Below, piece after piece: positions 1 to 8,786 of a stretch of 36,062 bases of DNA. The stretch is from a virus. Below the pieces are notes generated by a model that did not search any database, was not told the DNA's origin, and saw only the letters and a program-made list of their open reading frames with translations. Position numbers and translations under genes: made by a program. Numbering within the stretch: the stretch's first letter is position 1; every line of letters begins with the position of its first letter. The stretch is from positions 1 through 36,062 of the IMG/VR virus record IMGVR_UViG_3300024518_002051. The stretch is one strand, 5' to 3'.

Positions 1-66
1 GTGGAACGCGGCGCTCGCTCGTTTGGTACAGGAAAGCGACGTAAACGGTGCTATTACTACCAGCCT

Positions 67-666
67 ATGACGACGAAGCCCGAAGGGAAATGGGCGACGA
101 AGGAAGAGATCGCCGCAGTTCTCGGGCTCTCGGAATCCGGCTTCGAGAAGAGCATCCGCCGGGCGACGTGGTTCGACGCCGACGCGATGCTCGAGAAGCG
201 CGACGGGCGGAACTTCTACCGCTCGCCCGAAGTCATCGAAGCGTGGTCGGCGAACCGGAACGGCGGCAAGAACGGCGCGAGCTCGAGCGACGACGAGCAC
301 GAAGCGATGCGAGCTCGCGTCGAGCGGCTGAAGCTCGAGCGCGAGCTCGACCGTCTCGAGCTCGAGAGCGGCGAGCTCGTCTCGGCTCGCGATGTCGGCG
401 AAGCGCTCGCTCCGATGTTCTCGACGTTCGGCTCGGCGCTCAAGGCGCTCGAGCGTCGTCACGGCAAAGGCGCCGTCGAGATCGTCGCCGATGCGATCGA
501 CGCCGCCGAAGCGACGCTCGTCGCTCTCTTCCCCGATGTCGATCCGCCGCCGAAGCGAGCGAAGCCTGATGGGACCAAACGCGGCAAAGCTCGAAAGAAG
601 AAGAAGCCGAAGAAGGGCGGAGCTCGAGCGGCCCGTCGATCCGGTTCGAAGAAGGCGAGCTCGTGA
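67..666 (+). CDS. Terminase small subunit (putative)
   Basis: Likely DNA-recognition subunit of the packaging motor, called from its position directly upstream of the large terminase and its layout. The N-terminal ~70 residues (WATKEEIAAVLGLSESGFEK) look like the winged-helix/HTH of Nu1-type small terminases. A charged coiled-coil-like stretch rich in ELD/LEL follows, and the C-terminus is a lysine/arginine tail (KKKKPKK). I chose ATG 67 because the protein-like sequence begins there. A GTG at position 1 in the same frame is possible, and the gene could start left of the window. The 3' end overlaps the large terminase if that starts at 569, as in many terminase pairs. Family assignment is inference from context; the HTH-like pattern is visible. 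Confidence 0.75.
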   Translation: MTTKPEGKWATKEEIAAVLGLSESGFEKSIRRATWFDADAMLEKRDGRNFYRSPEVIEAWSANRNGGKNGASSSDDEHEAMRARVERLKLERELDRLELESGELVSARDVGEALAPMFSTFGSALKALERRHGKGAVEIVADAIDAAEATLVALFPDVDPPPKRAKPDGTKRGKARKKKKPKKGGARAARRSGSKKASS

Positions 667-2605
667 TCTCTGTCGCGACTCAGCTCGCCGGCTTCGTCCG
701 CGTCCGGTTCGCACGATGCGCGAGTTCGCCGAGAGCGAACTCGTTCTTCCCGATGGTCCGTTCAAAGGGCAGCGATTCAAGACGTCGAGACAGCCGTTCG
801 CGGCGCTTTGGTTCGACGCTTTCGAGTCGGGACAGTTCGAGCGATACGCCGCCGTCGGTCCGACGCAAACGGGGAAAACGCTGATGTGTGCGATCATCCC
901 GCTTCTCTACTTTCTCTTCGAGCTCGACGAAACGACGATCTTCGGCGTTCCGCACATGCTGATGGCTCGCGACAAGTGGGAACGCGACATCAAGCCCGTG
1001 CTCGAGAAGACTCGTTACATCGATCTGATGCCGAGTCGCGGCGGCGGCTCGCGAGGCGGAAGCGTCGAGACGATCAACTTCGAGAACGGCGCCGCGCTCC
1101 GTTTCATGAGTGGCGGCGGCGACGATCAGACGGTCGCCGGCTTCACGGCTCGATGTCTCGTCGCGACGGAAGTCGACGGTCTCGCGAAGTCGAAGAAGCG
1201 GAGCGCGGAAACGATCCGCATCAAACAGCTCGAAGCGAGGACGCGAGCCTATCCCGAGACGCGGCAGATCTTCCTTGAATGCACAGCTTCGACGGAAGTC
1301 GGTCAGATCTGGAAGAACTACACATCGGGAACCGAGAGCCGAATCGTGATCCGTTGTCCGAAGTGTCGCGGCTTCGTCTCGCCCGAGCGCGAGCATCTCA
1401 CCGGATGGCAAGTCGCCGAGGACGAAGAGACGGCTCGCGAGCTCGCTCGCTTCGAGTGTCCGTCGTGCTCAAAGCCGTGGTCGGAATCCGAACGTCACGA
1501 GATGCTCGAGGATTCGCGGCTTCTTCACGACGGCGAGACGATCGGCAAGCGCGGCGGGATCTCGGGAACGAGGAAGCGAACGCGGACGCTCGGCTTCCGT
1601 TGGAACTCGTTTCACTCTCGCTTCACGTCGGCCGGCGCTCTCGGCGCTCAAGAGTATCTCGCTCGAGCGGACGACGACGAAGAGAACGCCGAGAAGGAGA
1701 TGCGTCAGTTCGTTTGGTCGCGACCGTGGAAGCCGGCGATCGAAGAGATCGTTCCGCTCGACATCGCCGCCGTCTACGATCGATCCTGCAAGCCCGGACG
1801 CGGTATCGTTCCGAATTGGTGCGAGCGGCTGACGGCCGCCGTCGACTGTGGAAAGTACATCTGCCACTGGGTAGTCGTCGGATGGGCTCTCGACGGAACG
1901 AGTCACGTCGTCGACTACGGCGTCGAAGATGTCCCGAGCTCGGATCTCGGAATCGAGCGCGGACTTCTCGTCGCGCTTCGCTCGCTTCGAGACTGGCTCG
2001 AGCTCGGCTTCGCCGTCGCCGGCGCGACCGAAGGAACGCGGATGATTCCCGATCAAGTTTGGGTCGACTGCGGATGGAAGCCCGGCCCGATTTACGAGTT
2101 CTGCCGCGAGGCGGCGAAGGACTCCGGACAAGGAAGCTACGAACGATTCCGGCCGTCACGCGGACGCGGCCGCTCTCAGTCGCGGCGCGAGCGCTATCGC
2201 GGCCCGACGCGAACGACGGGCTCTCGCGTTCTCGCCGGCGCCGAGGGCGCGAACTATCACGGCGTAATCCTCGAGAACGAGCGGATCGGCGAAGTTCAGG
2301 TGAGCTCGGATCACTGGAAGACTTGGGTTCACGGTCGGCTCTCGGTTCCGCCCGGAAAGGATGGGAAGTATCCTCGCGGCGCGATGACGATCTTCGAAGC
2401 GCCGCATCGCGTCGAGCATACTTCTTTCGCGAAGCATCTCACGAGCGAGCGCGAGGTCGAGGAATTCGATCCGGCCGTCGGAACCGTCACGCGATGGGAG
2501 AAGCGCCGCGAGGCGAATCACTGGTTTGATGCTCTGTACAATGCGGCCGCCGCCGGTCACTTGTGCGGCGTTCGGCTTCTGAGCTCGAAGCCCGAAGAAG
2601 GATAG
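569..2605 (+). CDS. Terminase large subunit, lambda gpA-like (phage terminase GpA family)
   Basis: ATPase-nuclease that drives DNA into the prohead and cuts the packaged end. With the start at 569, a Walker A motif GPTQTGKT lies at about residues 97-104 and a Walker B-like VATEVDGL at about 198-205. A zinc-ribbon pair follows (CPKC 263-266 and CPSC 297-300), as in GpA proteins, and the C-terminal half has the RNase H-like nuclease start AVDCGKYICHWVVVGW. Length is about 678 aa against 641 for lambda gpA. The start is uncertain: ATG 716 gives 629 aa, but upstream residues LRPRPVRTMREFAES resemble the conserved N-terminus of the family, which favours 569. Neither start has a convincing ribosome site. 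Confidence 0.93.
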   Translation: MGPNAAKLERRRSRRRAELERPVDPVRRRRARDLCRDSARRLRPRPVRTMREFAESELVLPDGPFKGQRFKTSRQPFAALWFDAFESGQFERYAAVGPTQTGKTLMCAIIPLLYFLFELDETTIFGVPHMLMARDKWERDIKPVLEKTRYIDLMPSRGGGSRGGSVETINFENGAALRFMSGGGDDQTVAGFTARCLVATEVDGLAKSKKRSAETIRIKQLEARTRAYPETRQIFLECTASTEVGQIWKNYTSGTESRIVIRCPKCRGFVSPEREHLTGWQVAEDEETARELARFECPSCSKPWSESERHEMLEDSRLLHDGETIGKRGGISGTRKRTRTLGFRWNSFHSRFTSAGALGAQEYLARADDDEENAEKEMRQFVWSRPWKPAIEEIVPLDIAAVYDRSCKPGRGIVPNWCERLTAAVDCGKYICHWVVVGWALDGTSHVVDYGVEDVPSSDLGIERGLLVALRSLRDWLELGFAVAGATEGTRMIPDQVWVDCGWKPGPIYEFCREAAKDSGQGSYERFRPSRGRGRSQSRRERYRGPTRTTGSRVLAGAEGANYHGVILENERIGEVQVSSDHWKTWVHGRLSVPPGKDGKYPRGAMTIFEAPHRVEHTSFAKHLTSEREVEEFDPAVGTVTRWEKRREANHWFDALYNAAAAGHLCGVRLLSSKPEEG

Positions 2606-2683
2606 ACACGAAGACGGCCGCGAGCTCGTCGCGATCACGGCCGCCCGAACAACACGACGCGACTTCGACGAAAGGACAAGCCG

Positions 2684-3163
2684 ATGGCGAAGAGAAGCAA
2701 GGCCGGACCGAAGACGCCGGCGAAGAGCGCGGCCGCGAAGACGGCGCCCGGCGCGGACGCGGCGCCCGGATCGATGGAGATGTCAGGAGCGGCGGCGGCG
2801 CCGTCGAGCGACGCGGCGTCGGTCGACGGCTCGAGCAGCTCGACGAGCTCGCCCGGCTCGAGCTCGAGCTCGCCCAGGGCGACGACGAGCTCGGCGACGA
2901 TCGTCGAGAGCGAGCCGCTTCGAGTGCCGTTCCGACGGCCGCCGGGCGAATCCCATCAGAAACACATCGAAGTAGTTCTCGACCGTCGTCAGGCTTTCAT
3001 TCTGCGGGGCGTCGTCGAAGCCGTCGTTCCGCAAGACGGCGAGACGGTTCGGCGGCTGGCGAACGGCCGCGTCATCGGCGCCGGCCCGTCGAATACGGCC
3101 GACGTTCTTCGATGGCTGATCGAGCAGATCGACGCCGCGCTTCCCGCCGCGCTGACGAAGTGA
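2684..3163 (+). CDS. Hypothetical protein with low-complexity N-terminus, in the connector position
   Basis: A 159-aa protein not recognised by family. The first ~80 residues are low complexity: a Lys/Ala/Pro-rich start, then Ser/Gly/Ala runs. The last ~80 residues look folded (HIEVVLDRRQAFILRGVVEA, then VLRWLIEQIDAALP). AAAGGAC precedes ATG 2684 at good spacing. The Ser-rich stretch is encoded by GAGCTCG-type palindromic repeats, including one copy of the dispersed element noted in the findings (about 2866-2894). The stop overlaps the next gene's GTG (GTGA). Position between terminase and portal suggests a head-tail or accessory packaging role, but that is inference. Confidence 0.75.
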   Translation: MAKRSKAGPKTPAKSAAAKTAPGADAAPGSMEMSGAAAAPSSDAASVDGSSSSTSSPGSSSSSPRATTSSATIVESEPLRVPFRRPPGESHQKHIEVVLDRRQAFILRGVVEAVVPQDGETVRRLANGRVIGAGPSNTADVLRWLIEQIDAALPAALTK

Positions 3164-3552
3164 CGGCGATCGCTTGCGAGGGCTGGCGAGGATATCGGCG
3201 CGACGCTCGGCCCGTCGAGCGCGTCGAGCGCGTCGAGCTCGTCGCTCGCCGATGGCTCGAGCCGTGGTCGGGCGGAATCCCGGACGGATACGCGCTCGAG
3301 CGCGAGCTTCTCTTCTGGGCGACGCAGCCGCCCGACTACGCCGTCGGGACTTGGCGCGAGCCGTGGTCGCCGTCCGCGATCGCCGTCCGCGATCGCCGCG
3401 CTCGAGCTCGAGCTTCGGCCGCCGTGACGGGCTCGCGCTCGAGCGCCCGTCGATACGCTCGAGCGCGACGAATCGAGCGAGAGGCCCCGATTCAAAACCC
3501 CGATTCCGCCGGATTCGCCCGTTTCCGGCCGTCTCGCGCCGACGTGCACTAG
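3160..3552 (+). CDS. Hypothetical protein, GTG start coupled to the upstream stop
   Basis: A 130-aa frame starting at a GTG that overlaps the preceding TGA (GTGA), the coupling used throughout this phage. The first ~80 residues look protein-like, with aromatic and mixed content (WLEPWSGGIPDGYALEREL, then FWATQPPDYAVGTWREPW). The C-terminal third is Arg/Ala-rich and less convincing. No family recognised. The overlapping frame is Arg-rich, as shadow frames here usually are, so this frame is preferred. It could be an accessory protein or a decayed gene. Confidence 0.5.
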   Translation: MTAIACEGWRGYRRDARPVERVERVELVARRWLEPWSGGIPDGYALERELLFWATQPPDYAVGTWREPWSPSAIAVRDRRARARASAAVTGSRSSARRYARARRIEREAPIQNPDSAGFARFRPSRADVH

Positions 3553-3650
3553 AAGCCGGCGGCGATCGCGGAGCTCGAGCCGGAACCTTTCCGGCCGCCC
3601 GGAGCTCTTCGGGTTTCACGCCGAGCTCGCTCGACGCTATCTCTCGAAGC

Positions 3651-3944
3651 ATGAGCGATTTGAGTAGCGCGAGCACAAGAGACGAAGTCGATGACGCTTA
3701 CGACGACAACGCCAGTTGGTTCGAGGATGCGAGCGTCGCGAAGGCGAGGGCGTTTCACACTGCCGTGACGATCCTTCTTCGGCGCTCGACGACGTTCGCG
3801 TCGAAGGGCGGCGCGTCGTTCTCTTACAACGTCGAGCAGCTCTCGAAGCAACAGGCTTTGGCGGCTGAGTACATCGCCGCGTCGAAGCCGGTCGCGGAAG
3901 GCGGAACGGGAATGATCTACCACGACGTCTCGAAGGCTCACTGA
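3651..3944 (+). CDS. Small connector protein in the gpW position (putative)
   Basis: A 97-aa protein lying immediately before the portal gene, where lambda encodes the gpW head-tail connector. The sequence is helical and charged, with a central pattern typical of small gpW-like proteins: a helical hairpin, then a short GGASFSYNVEQLSKQQ segment resembling the Gly/Ser plus aromatic beta-hairpin. Its TGA overlaps the portal ATG by one base (TGATG). The ribosome site before ATG 3651 is weak, and the frame is open further upstream, so the start is uncertain. The function is inferred from gene order and size. Confidence 0.6.
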   Translation: MSDLSSASTRDEVDDAYDDNASWFEDASVAKARAFHTAVTILLRRSTTFASKGGASFSYNVEQLSKQQALAAEYIAASKPVAEGGTGMIYHDVSKAH

Positions 3945-5563
3945 TGGCACGTCGCAAGGTGAGCGCCTTCGACGCTCGAGTCACGGTCGAGGATCTGTGG
4001 CGCGATCAGAAGGCCGACTATGATTCGGCGAAGCCGTCGCGACTGCGAAAGCGTCCGGGCGGATTGCCGTCGGGCGGCGCCGGCGCCGACTACCACATCA
4101 GAAGCGAGAACGACTTCCTCTTTCTGACCGAGCTCGCCCGGTACTATCGCCGGAACGATCCGCTCGTCGGTCAGGGCATCCGACGGCTGACGTCGCTCGT
4201 CGTGCGAGACGGGATGACACTTTGGCCCGAGACGGGCTCGGCGGCCGCGAACGATCTAATTCGAGCGAAGTGGGAAAAGTGGTCTCGAGATCCCGGCCGA
4301 TGCCACGTCGCCGGCGAGCACAACTTCCACCGGATGGAAAAGCTCGCCTTCGGTTCGATGATCGGCGATGGCGATTGCTTCTTCGTGCCGACGATCGAAG
4401 GCTCGCTCGACGTCTTCGAGTCGCATCGATGCCGAACGCCGACTTGGAATAAGCGCGCCGGCATCGTTCACGGCGTCAAGGTCGACTCGCGAGGACGTCG
4501 CGAGAGTTACTTCTTCACGAACGCCGACGTCGATCCGCTCTCGCCCGTGAAGGTCGGCGCGATGACGGAAGTTCCGGCGAACGACGCCGACGGCTTTCGG
4601 CAAGTCTTTCACGTCTACGATCCCGACCGTCCGAGTCAGACTCGCGGCGTGACGGCGCTCGCGCCCGTGATGGACATCGCCGGCATTCTCGGCGACGTGC
4701 ATCTCGCGAAACTGATTCAACAAAAGATCACGTCGCACATCGCCATCATCCGCAACAAGAAGCGCGGGATGTCGGGAACGGCGCCGGGCGCCGGCTCGTC
4801 GACGAAGACGGAAACGAACGACGACGGGACGCCGAAGACGATCGTCGGAACCGAGCCCGGCGGCGAGTACGTCGGCAACGAAGACGAAGAGATCAGCGGC
4901 TTCTCGCCGAACATTCCGGGAACGGGTTACTTCGAACAGACTCACGTTCTCACGCAATTGATGGCGATCAATCTCGATCTTCCGCTGATCGTCTTCCTTC
5001 TCGATTCCGAGGCGACGAACTTCTCGGGCTTCAAGGGCTCGATGGACACGGCGCGACTTCGCTTCCGCACAATGCAGCGGAACCTAATCGACGCGCTGCA
5101 TCGCCCGACGTACGAATGGAAGATGCGAGACTGGCTCGCGACCGACGCCGAGATTCAGGCGCTCGCGAAAGACGATTCGATCGATCTCTTTTCGTATCGC
5201 TTCAACCCGCCGGCGTGGTCCTACATCGATCCGGAGAAAGAGCGGAAGGCTCAGATTCTCGCCGGCCGAAACGGCGCGAGCTCGTGGCGAAGGATTCACG
5301 CCGATCAGGGTCAGCACTTCCCCGAAGAGCTCGAGCACATCGTCGAAGACAACGCGGCCGTGATTCGCGCCGCGAAGCGGATGGCCGACGTGCTGAACGC
5401 CGAGCTCGATCTCGAGCTCACTTGGCGCGAGGTGTTCTCGCTTCCGCTTCCGGACGGCTTCCAGGTCAGCATCGGCGGCGAGACTTCTTCGGACGCGGCG
5501 CCGGTCGAGAAACGAACACCAACGACGGCCGGCTTCGGCGCGGCCGCTTCGCTCGAGAGGTAA
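3944..5563 (+). CDS. Portal protein, lambda gpB family
   Basis: Forms the dodecameric ring at the capsid vertex through which DNA enters and to which the tail attaches. The 539 aa match lambda gpB in length (533) and in recognisable segments: ARYYRRNDPLVGQGIRRLTS near the N-terminus, GDGDCFFVP around residue 145, QQKITSHIAIIRNKK, and an NFSGFKGSMDTARLRFRTMQ helix followed by the aromatic C-terminal region. It starts with one-base overlap on the preceding stop. The C-terminal ~40 residues are Ala/Thr-rich and probably disordered. The family call is firm; no biochemical property is visible beyond it. Confidence 0.93.
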   Translation: MARRKVSAFDARVTVEDLWRDQKADYDSAKPSRLRKRPGGLPSGGAGADYHIRSENDFLFLTELARYYRRNDPLVGQGIRRLTSLVVRDGMTLWPETGSAAANDLIRAKWEKWSRDPGRCHVAGEHNFHRMEKLAFGSMIGDGDCFFVPTIEGSLDVFESHRCRTPTWNKRAGIVHGVKVDSRGRRESYFFTNADVDPLSPVKVGAMTEVPANDADGFRQVFHVYDPDRPSQTRGVTALAPVMDIAGILGDVHLAKLIQQKITSHIAIIRNKKRGMSGTAPGAGSSTKTETNDDGTPKTIVGTEPGGEYVGNEDEEISGFSPNIPGTGYFEQTHVLTQLMAINLDLPLIVFLLDSEATNFSGFKGSMDTARLRFRTMQRNLIDALHRPTYEWKMRDWLATDAEIQALAKDDSIDLFSYRFNPPAWSYIDPEKERKAQILAGRNGASSWRRIHADQGQHFPEELEHIVEDNAAVIRAAKRMADVLNAELDLELTWREVFSLPLPDGFQVSIGGETSSDAAPVEKRTPTTAGFGAAASLER

Positions 5564-5567
5564 GCCG

Positions 5568-7232
5568 ATGACGCGAGCTACGACGCCGCCGTTCTTCCTT
5601 CCCGCGTTCGAAGCGCGAGACATCCACATCGAAGCGATCGATGCTCAGGAGTTCGAGCGCCGCTTCGCGTCGGGCGGGATTGTCGATAGCAAGATCCGCG
5701 AGCTCGTGACGCGCTCGAGCTCGCCCAGGGCGACGCCGAGCTCGGGCTCGGGCTCGGGCTCGAGCGGTCAGGACTTCTTCGGCGCGCCTTGGGCGATCAC
5801 CGAGGCGGGATTCGGCGAAGCGTGCTCGAGCATCCGACGATGGCTCGCCCAGGCCGACGGCGAGCCGGAAGCCGCTCGACGAAGCGAGCTCGAGATCCGG
5901 AACAATCGGCGGCCCGGTCAGTTCGCCGTGACGGCCGACGGCGTCGCCGTCATCGAGCTTCGCGGAACTCTGCTCAAGTACGGCTCGTGGTGGAGCTCGC
6001 TACCGTTCGGGACGCAAGGCGCCCGGCTCGCGATTCACAATGCGATGAGCGCCGGCGACGTGAACGGCATCCTTCTGTCGATCGACTCGCCCGGCGGGAC
6101 GGTCGCCGGGACGGCGGATCTCGCCGACGCCGTCGCCGCCGCCGCCGCGACGAAACCCGTTCACGTTCACATCGAAGATCTCGGCGCGTCGGCGGCTTAC
6201 TGGGTCGCGTCGGGCGCGACGCGGATCTCGGCGAACCGAACGGCGATGGTCGGCTCGATCGGGACGTATATGGCGATCCGCGACTTCTCGGCGCTCTTCG
6301 AGCGCGAAGGCGTGAAGACTCACGTCGTCAGGGCTGGCGAGGCGAAAGGCATCGGCGTGCTCGGAACCGAAGTAACGCCCGAGCAGCTCGCGACGCTTCA
6401 GGCAACCGTCGACGCGCTGAACGAGCAATTCCTGGCGGCCGTCGAGCAAGGTCGCGGAATGAAGCGCGATCAGCTCGAGCGGATCGCCGACGGCCGCGTC
6501 TTCGTCGGCCCCGAAGCGCTCGAGCTCGGGCTCGTCGACGGAATCCAGAATATCGAAGAAGCGCTGAGCGAGCTCGTCGTCGAGCTCGACGGTTCTTCTC
6601 AGTCATCAAGCCGTGCTCGTCGAGCAACGGCAGAACCGATGGAGGACGACACGATGTCGCAAACCACGGCCGCCGCGACGAGCGCGGCGACAGCTTCAGA
6701 GCTCGAGACGGCATGTCCGGGCGCTTCCGCCGATTTCATGTTTTCTCAGATGAAGGTCGGCGCGACGGTCGATCAGGCGACGGCTGCGTTCGCGACTGTC
6801 CAGCGTGACGAGCTCGCCGCGAAGGACGCTCGCATCGCCGAGCTCGAAGCGGCGGCGGCGAAGGCGCCGGCCGTGACGGTCGCCACGGAGACGCCGGCGG
6901 CGGCGGCCCCGACGGCCCCGACGGCCCCGAACCCGGCCCCGGTTCCCGATCGACCCGGCGTCGCCGTGATCGGAACTCAGCTCGCCGGCGTCGGCCCCGG
7001 TCAGGCGTCGGCGGGAACGGCGAAGGATCAGTTCGAGGCGCTCGTCGCGGCGAAGATCACCGCCGGCGCGCCGAGGTGGAAGGCCGTGATGGACTGTTCC
7101 GCCGAAGCGCCCGATCTGCATCGCGCTTACATCGACGAGCATTCCGTCGCTCACGGTCGCGGCGCGCTTCCCGAGCAGCGGCGCCATCCGAGCGTGACGG
7201 CCGCGATCACGGCTCAGGGCGCCGGCGTCTGA
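5568..7232 (+). CDS. Prohead S49 (SppA-like) protease fused to scaffold, lambda gpC-like
   Basis: Serine protease that matures the prohead, with a C-terminal scaffold region. The S49 domain (about residues 125-345) shows LLSIDSPGGTVAGT and the nucleophile segment LGASAAYWVAS. Ser208 and Lys260 are exactly 52 residues apart, the spacing of the Ser-Lys dyad in SppA-type enzymes. Residues 50-66 are a Ser/Gly linker encoded by a palindromic repeat. After about residue 362 the protein becomes Ala/Thr/Pro-rich with a helical stretch (DELAAKDARIAELEAAAAK), as in scaffolds. ATG 5568 follows the portal stop by four bases. A nested in-frame start at 6654 is annotated separately. Confidence 0.93.
   Translation: MTRATTPPFFLPAFEARDIHIEAIDAQEFERRFASGGIVDSKIRELVTRSSSPRATPSSGSGSGSSGQDFFGAPWAITEAGFGEACSSIRRWLAQADGEPEAARRSELEIRNNRRPGQFAVTADGVAVIELRGTLLKYGSWWSSLPFGTQGARLAIHNAMSAGDVNGILLSIDSPGGTVAGTADLADAVAAAAATKPVHVHIEDLGASAAYWVASGATRISANRTAMVGSIGTYMAIRDFSALFEREGVKTHVVRAGEAKGIGVLGTEVTPEQLATLQATVDALNEQFLAAVEQGRGMKRDQLERIADGRVFVGPEALELGLVDGIQNIEEALSELVVELDGSSQSSSRARRATAEPMEDDTMSQTTAAATSAATASELETACPGASADFMFSQMKVGATVDQATAAFATVQRDELAAKDARIAELEAAAAKAPAVTVATETPAAAAPTAPTAPNPAPVPDRPGVAVIGTQLAGVGPGQASAGTAKDQFEALVAAKITAGAPRWKAVMDCSAEAPDLHRAYIDEHSVAHGRGALPEQRRHPSVTAAITAQGAGV
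6654..7232 (+). CDS. Nested capsid scaffold, lambda Nu3-like, internal in-frame start
   Basis: An in-frame ATG at codon 363 of the protease gene is preceded by GGAGG at 6641-6645 with eight bases of spacing, one of the strongest ribosome sites in the window. Translation from here would yield a separate 192-aa scaffold: Ala-rich N-terminus, helix with alternating charges, Pro/Ala linker, and a C-terminal segment (KDQFEALVAAKITAGAPRWK) that could contact the capsid protein. Lambda makes Nu3 the same way from inside gene C. The site is visible; expression is inferred. Confidence 0.75.
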   Translation: MSQTTAAATSAATASELETACPGASADFMFSQMKVGATVDQATAAFATVQRDELAAKDARIAELEAAAAKAPAVTVATETPAAAAPTAPTAPNPAPVPDRPGVAVIGTQLAGVGPGQASAGTAKDQFEALVAAKITAGAPRWKAVMDCSAEAPDLHRAYIDEHSVAHGRGALPEQRRHPSVTAAITAQGAGV

Positions 7233-7298
7233 TCGTCGACGAGCTCGTCGCTCTCGTCCTCTCGCTCAACCGAAGAACCGAACAAGGAAACGAATCAG

Positions 7299-7658
7299 AT
7301 GTCGCAGCAAGTAGATGGCCCCGATCTCTCTCGCTTCGTCGCGAGCGAGACGATCCCGCAATTCCGGCGATGCCGGATCACGTCCGGGAAGCTCGCGCTC
7401 GCCGACGCGACGGCCGCCGAAGTCGGTCTCGAGGTCGGCGTCTCGCAAGCGCGCAAGGTGCTCGACGAGCCTCTGACCGTTCGCAACCCGTACGGCCGAA
7501 CGTGCAAGGTCGAAGCGTCGGCCGCGATTCTCGAAGGCGCCGCGATCGAGGCGGCGGCCGACGGGCGCGTCGCGCCGGAAACGTCGGGCGCCCATTGGGG
7601 CGTCGCGCTCGAGGCGGCTTCCGGCGCCGGTTCCATCATCGAGTGCATCCGCAACTAA
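7299..7658 (+). CDS. Head decoration protein (putative, gpD position)
   Basis: A 119-aa protein between protease/scaffold and major capsid, the slot of lambda gpD. It is rich in Ala, Val, Gly and Glu, with alternating hydrophobic residues typical of a beta-rich capsid-decorating protein (KVEASAAILEGAAIEAAADG, then ETSGAHWGVALEAASGAGSI). AAGGAAAC precedes ATG 7299. It may stabilise the expanded capsid from outside. Family membership is inferred from position and character; a DUF2190-type decoration protein is an alternative. Confidence 0.7.
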   Translation: MSQQVDGPDLSRFVASETIPQFRRCRITSGKLALADATAAEVGLEVGVSQARKVLDEPLTVRNPYGRTCKVEASAAILEGAAIEAAADGRVAPETSGAHWGVALEAASGAGSIIECIRN

Positions 7659-7720
7659 CCGACGTGCTCGAGCGTTCGCGGTAGCTTCTTCCCCATCAGA
7701 ACAGAAACGGAGACTTAGAG

Positions 7721-8692
7721 ATGTCCTTCACCCCTTCTTCCGCGCTCGCGACGCTCCGTCCGGATCTCGGCGGCTCGCTTCTCGAGTACGATCTCGCGTC
7801 GGCGATGAACGGCTTCATCGCCGCTCGCGTCTTCGCCGTCATCGAGTCGGCGACCGCGTTCGGCCCGTTCGGCCGATTCACGCTCGGCGCTCTTCTTCAG
7901 GACGTCGAGACGCGCCGAGCGCCCGGCGGGAACTACGGCCGCGTGACGGCTCAGTTCGAGCCCGACACGTTCGCCACAAGCGAGCACGGCATCGAGGAAG
8001 CCGTCGACGAGAACGAAGCCCGGATGTATCAGAACTACTTCCAGGCCGAATTGCTCGCCGCCGCTCGAGCTCGCTTCATCGTCGCGTCCGCGCTCGAGAA
8101 GCGCGTCGCCGCCGCGCTCTTCGATGCGACCGCTTGGTCGGCGCATACGACGGGAATCACCCACGAGTGGGACGATGCGACGAACGCGGTTCCGATCACC
8201 GACATCGCCACCGCTCGTCAAACGGTTTGGGACGCGTCGGGAATGTATCCGAACGCTCTCGTCATCAACCGCAAGGTCTTCAACAACTTGCGCGAGACGG
8301 ATCAGATCGTCGAGCGGCTCAAGTACAACGGAACGTGGAACCCGTCGACGAAGCCGTCGGCCGCCGCGCTCGCCGATCTCTTCGATCTCGAGGAGCTCGT
8401 GATCGCCGACTCGGCGAAGAACACGGCCGACGAAGGTCAGACGCCCGTGATCGCGCCCATCTGGTCGGACGAGTACGCCCAGGTTTGCAAGATCGCCAGA
8501 ACGGGCGACATCCGCGAGGCGTGCGTCGGTCGCGTCGTTCACTGGGGCGAGGACGGCTCGCAGCTCTTCGGCGCCGTCGAGACGTACCGGAGCGAGGAAC
8601 GGCGAAGCGATGTCGTCCGCGTCCGGAACCAGACGGCCGAGAAGGTGATGCTCGTCGCCGCCGGTCACTTGCTCTCGAACATCACGACGTAA
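7721..8692 (+). CDS. Major capsid protein, lambda gpE-like
   Basis: Forms the icosahedral head. The 323 aa sit in the gpE slot and show the features of this family: an N-terminal arm, helix-rich YQNYFQAELLAAARARFIVA, a central segment with ITDIATARQTVWDASGMYPN and ALVINRKVFNNLRETDQIVE (the helix-loop seen in gpE-like HK97-fold proteins), and a C-terminal beta strand set ending in VMLVAAGHLLSNITT. GGAGACTT precedes ATG 7721. A strong hairpin follows the gene at 8734-8766. The call is supported by order, size and sequence pattern. Confidence 0.9.
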   Translation: MSFTPSSALATLRPDLGGSLLEYDLASAMNGFIAARVFAVIESATAFGPFGRFTLGALLQDVETRRAPGGNYGRVTAQFEPDTFATSEHGIEEAVDENEARMYQNYFQAELLAAARARFIVASALEKRVAAALFDATAWSAHTTGITHEWDDATNAVPITDIATARQTVWDASGMYPNALVINRKVFNNLRETDQIVERLKYNGTWNPSTKPSAAALADLFDLEELVIADSAKNTADEGQTPVIAPIWSDEYAQVCKIARTGDIREACVGRVVHWGEDGSQLFGAVETYRSEERRSDVVRVRNQTAEKVMLVAAGHLLSNITT

Positions 8693-8733
8693 GCGGCGCG
8701 GAAGCTTACGTTCTCAGGAATGCTCTATCGCTC

Positions 8734-8766
8734 GCCCCGGCCGGGATTCCGCGTCTCGGTCGGGGC
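8734..8766 (+). terminator. Strong 14-bp hairpin after the major capsid gene (attenuator or stabiliser)
   Basis: GCCCCG at 8734-8739 pairs with CGGGGC at 8761-8766, and the pairing continues inward to 8747/8753 with only G-U wobbles, leaving a five-base loop. This gives about 14 continuous pairs in the 94-base gap after the capsid gene. The downstream U tract is poor (AACTTT), so partial termination or 3' mRNA protection is more likely than full stop. The next gene's ribosome site starts about eight bases after the stem. Confidence 0.65.
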
Positions 8767-8786
8767 AACTTTGAAAGGAGATGTCG

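Noticed and set aside
680-1411. Long open frame on the minus strand, with similar ones across the window (for example 7715-8668, 10875-12095, 15582-17126, 17271-18443, 19733-22228)
   Set aside because: They lie opposite well-supported genes, are Arg/Asp-rich shadows of TCG/CTC/GAG codon use, lack ribosome sites and show no domain.
2563-3159. Upstream extension of the 3160-3552 frame through the 2684 gene
   Set aside because: This part is Arg/Glu-rich shadow sequence; the GTG at 3160 with GTGA coupling is a better start.
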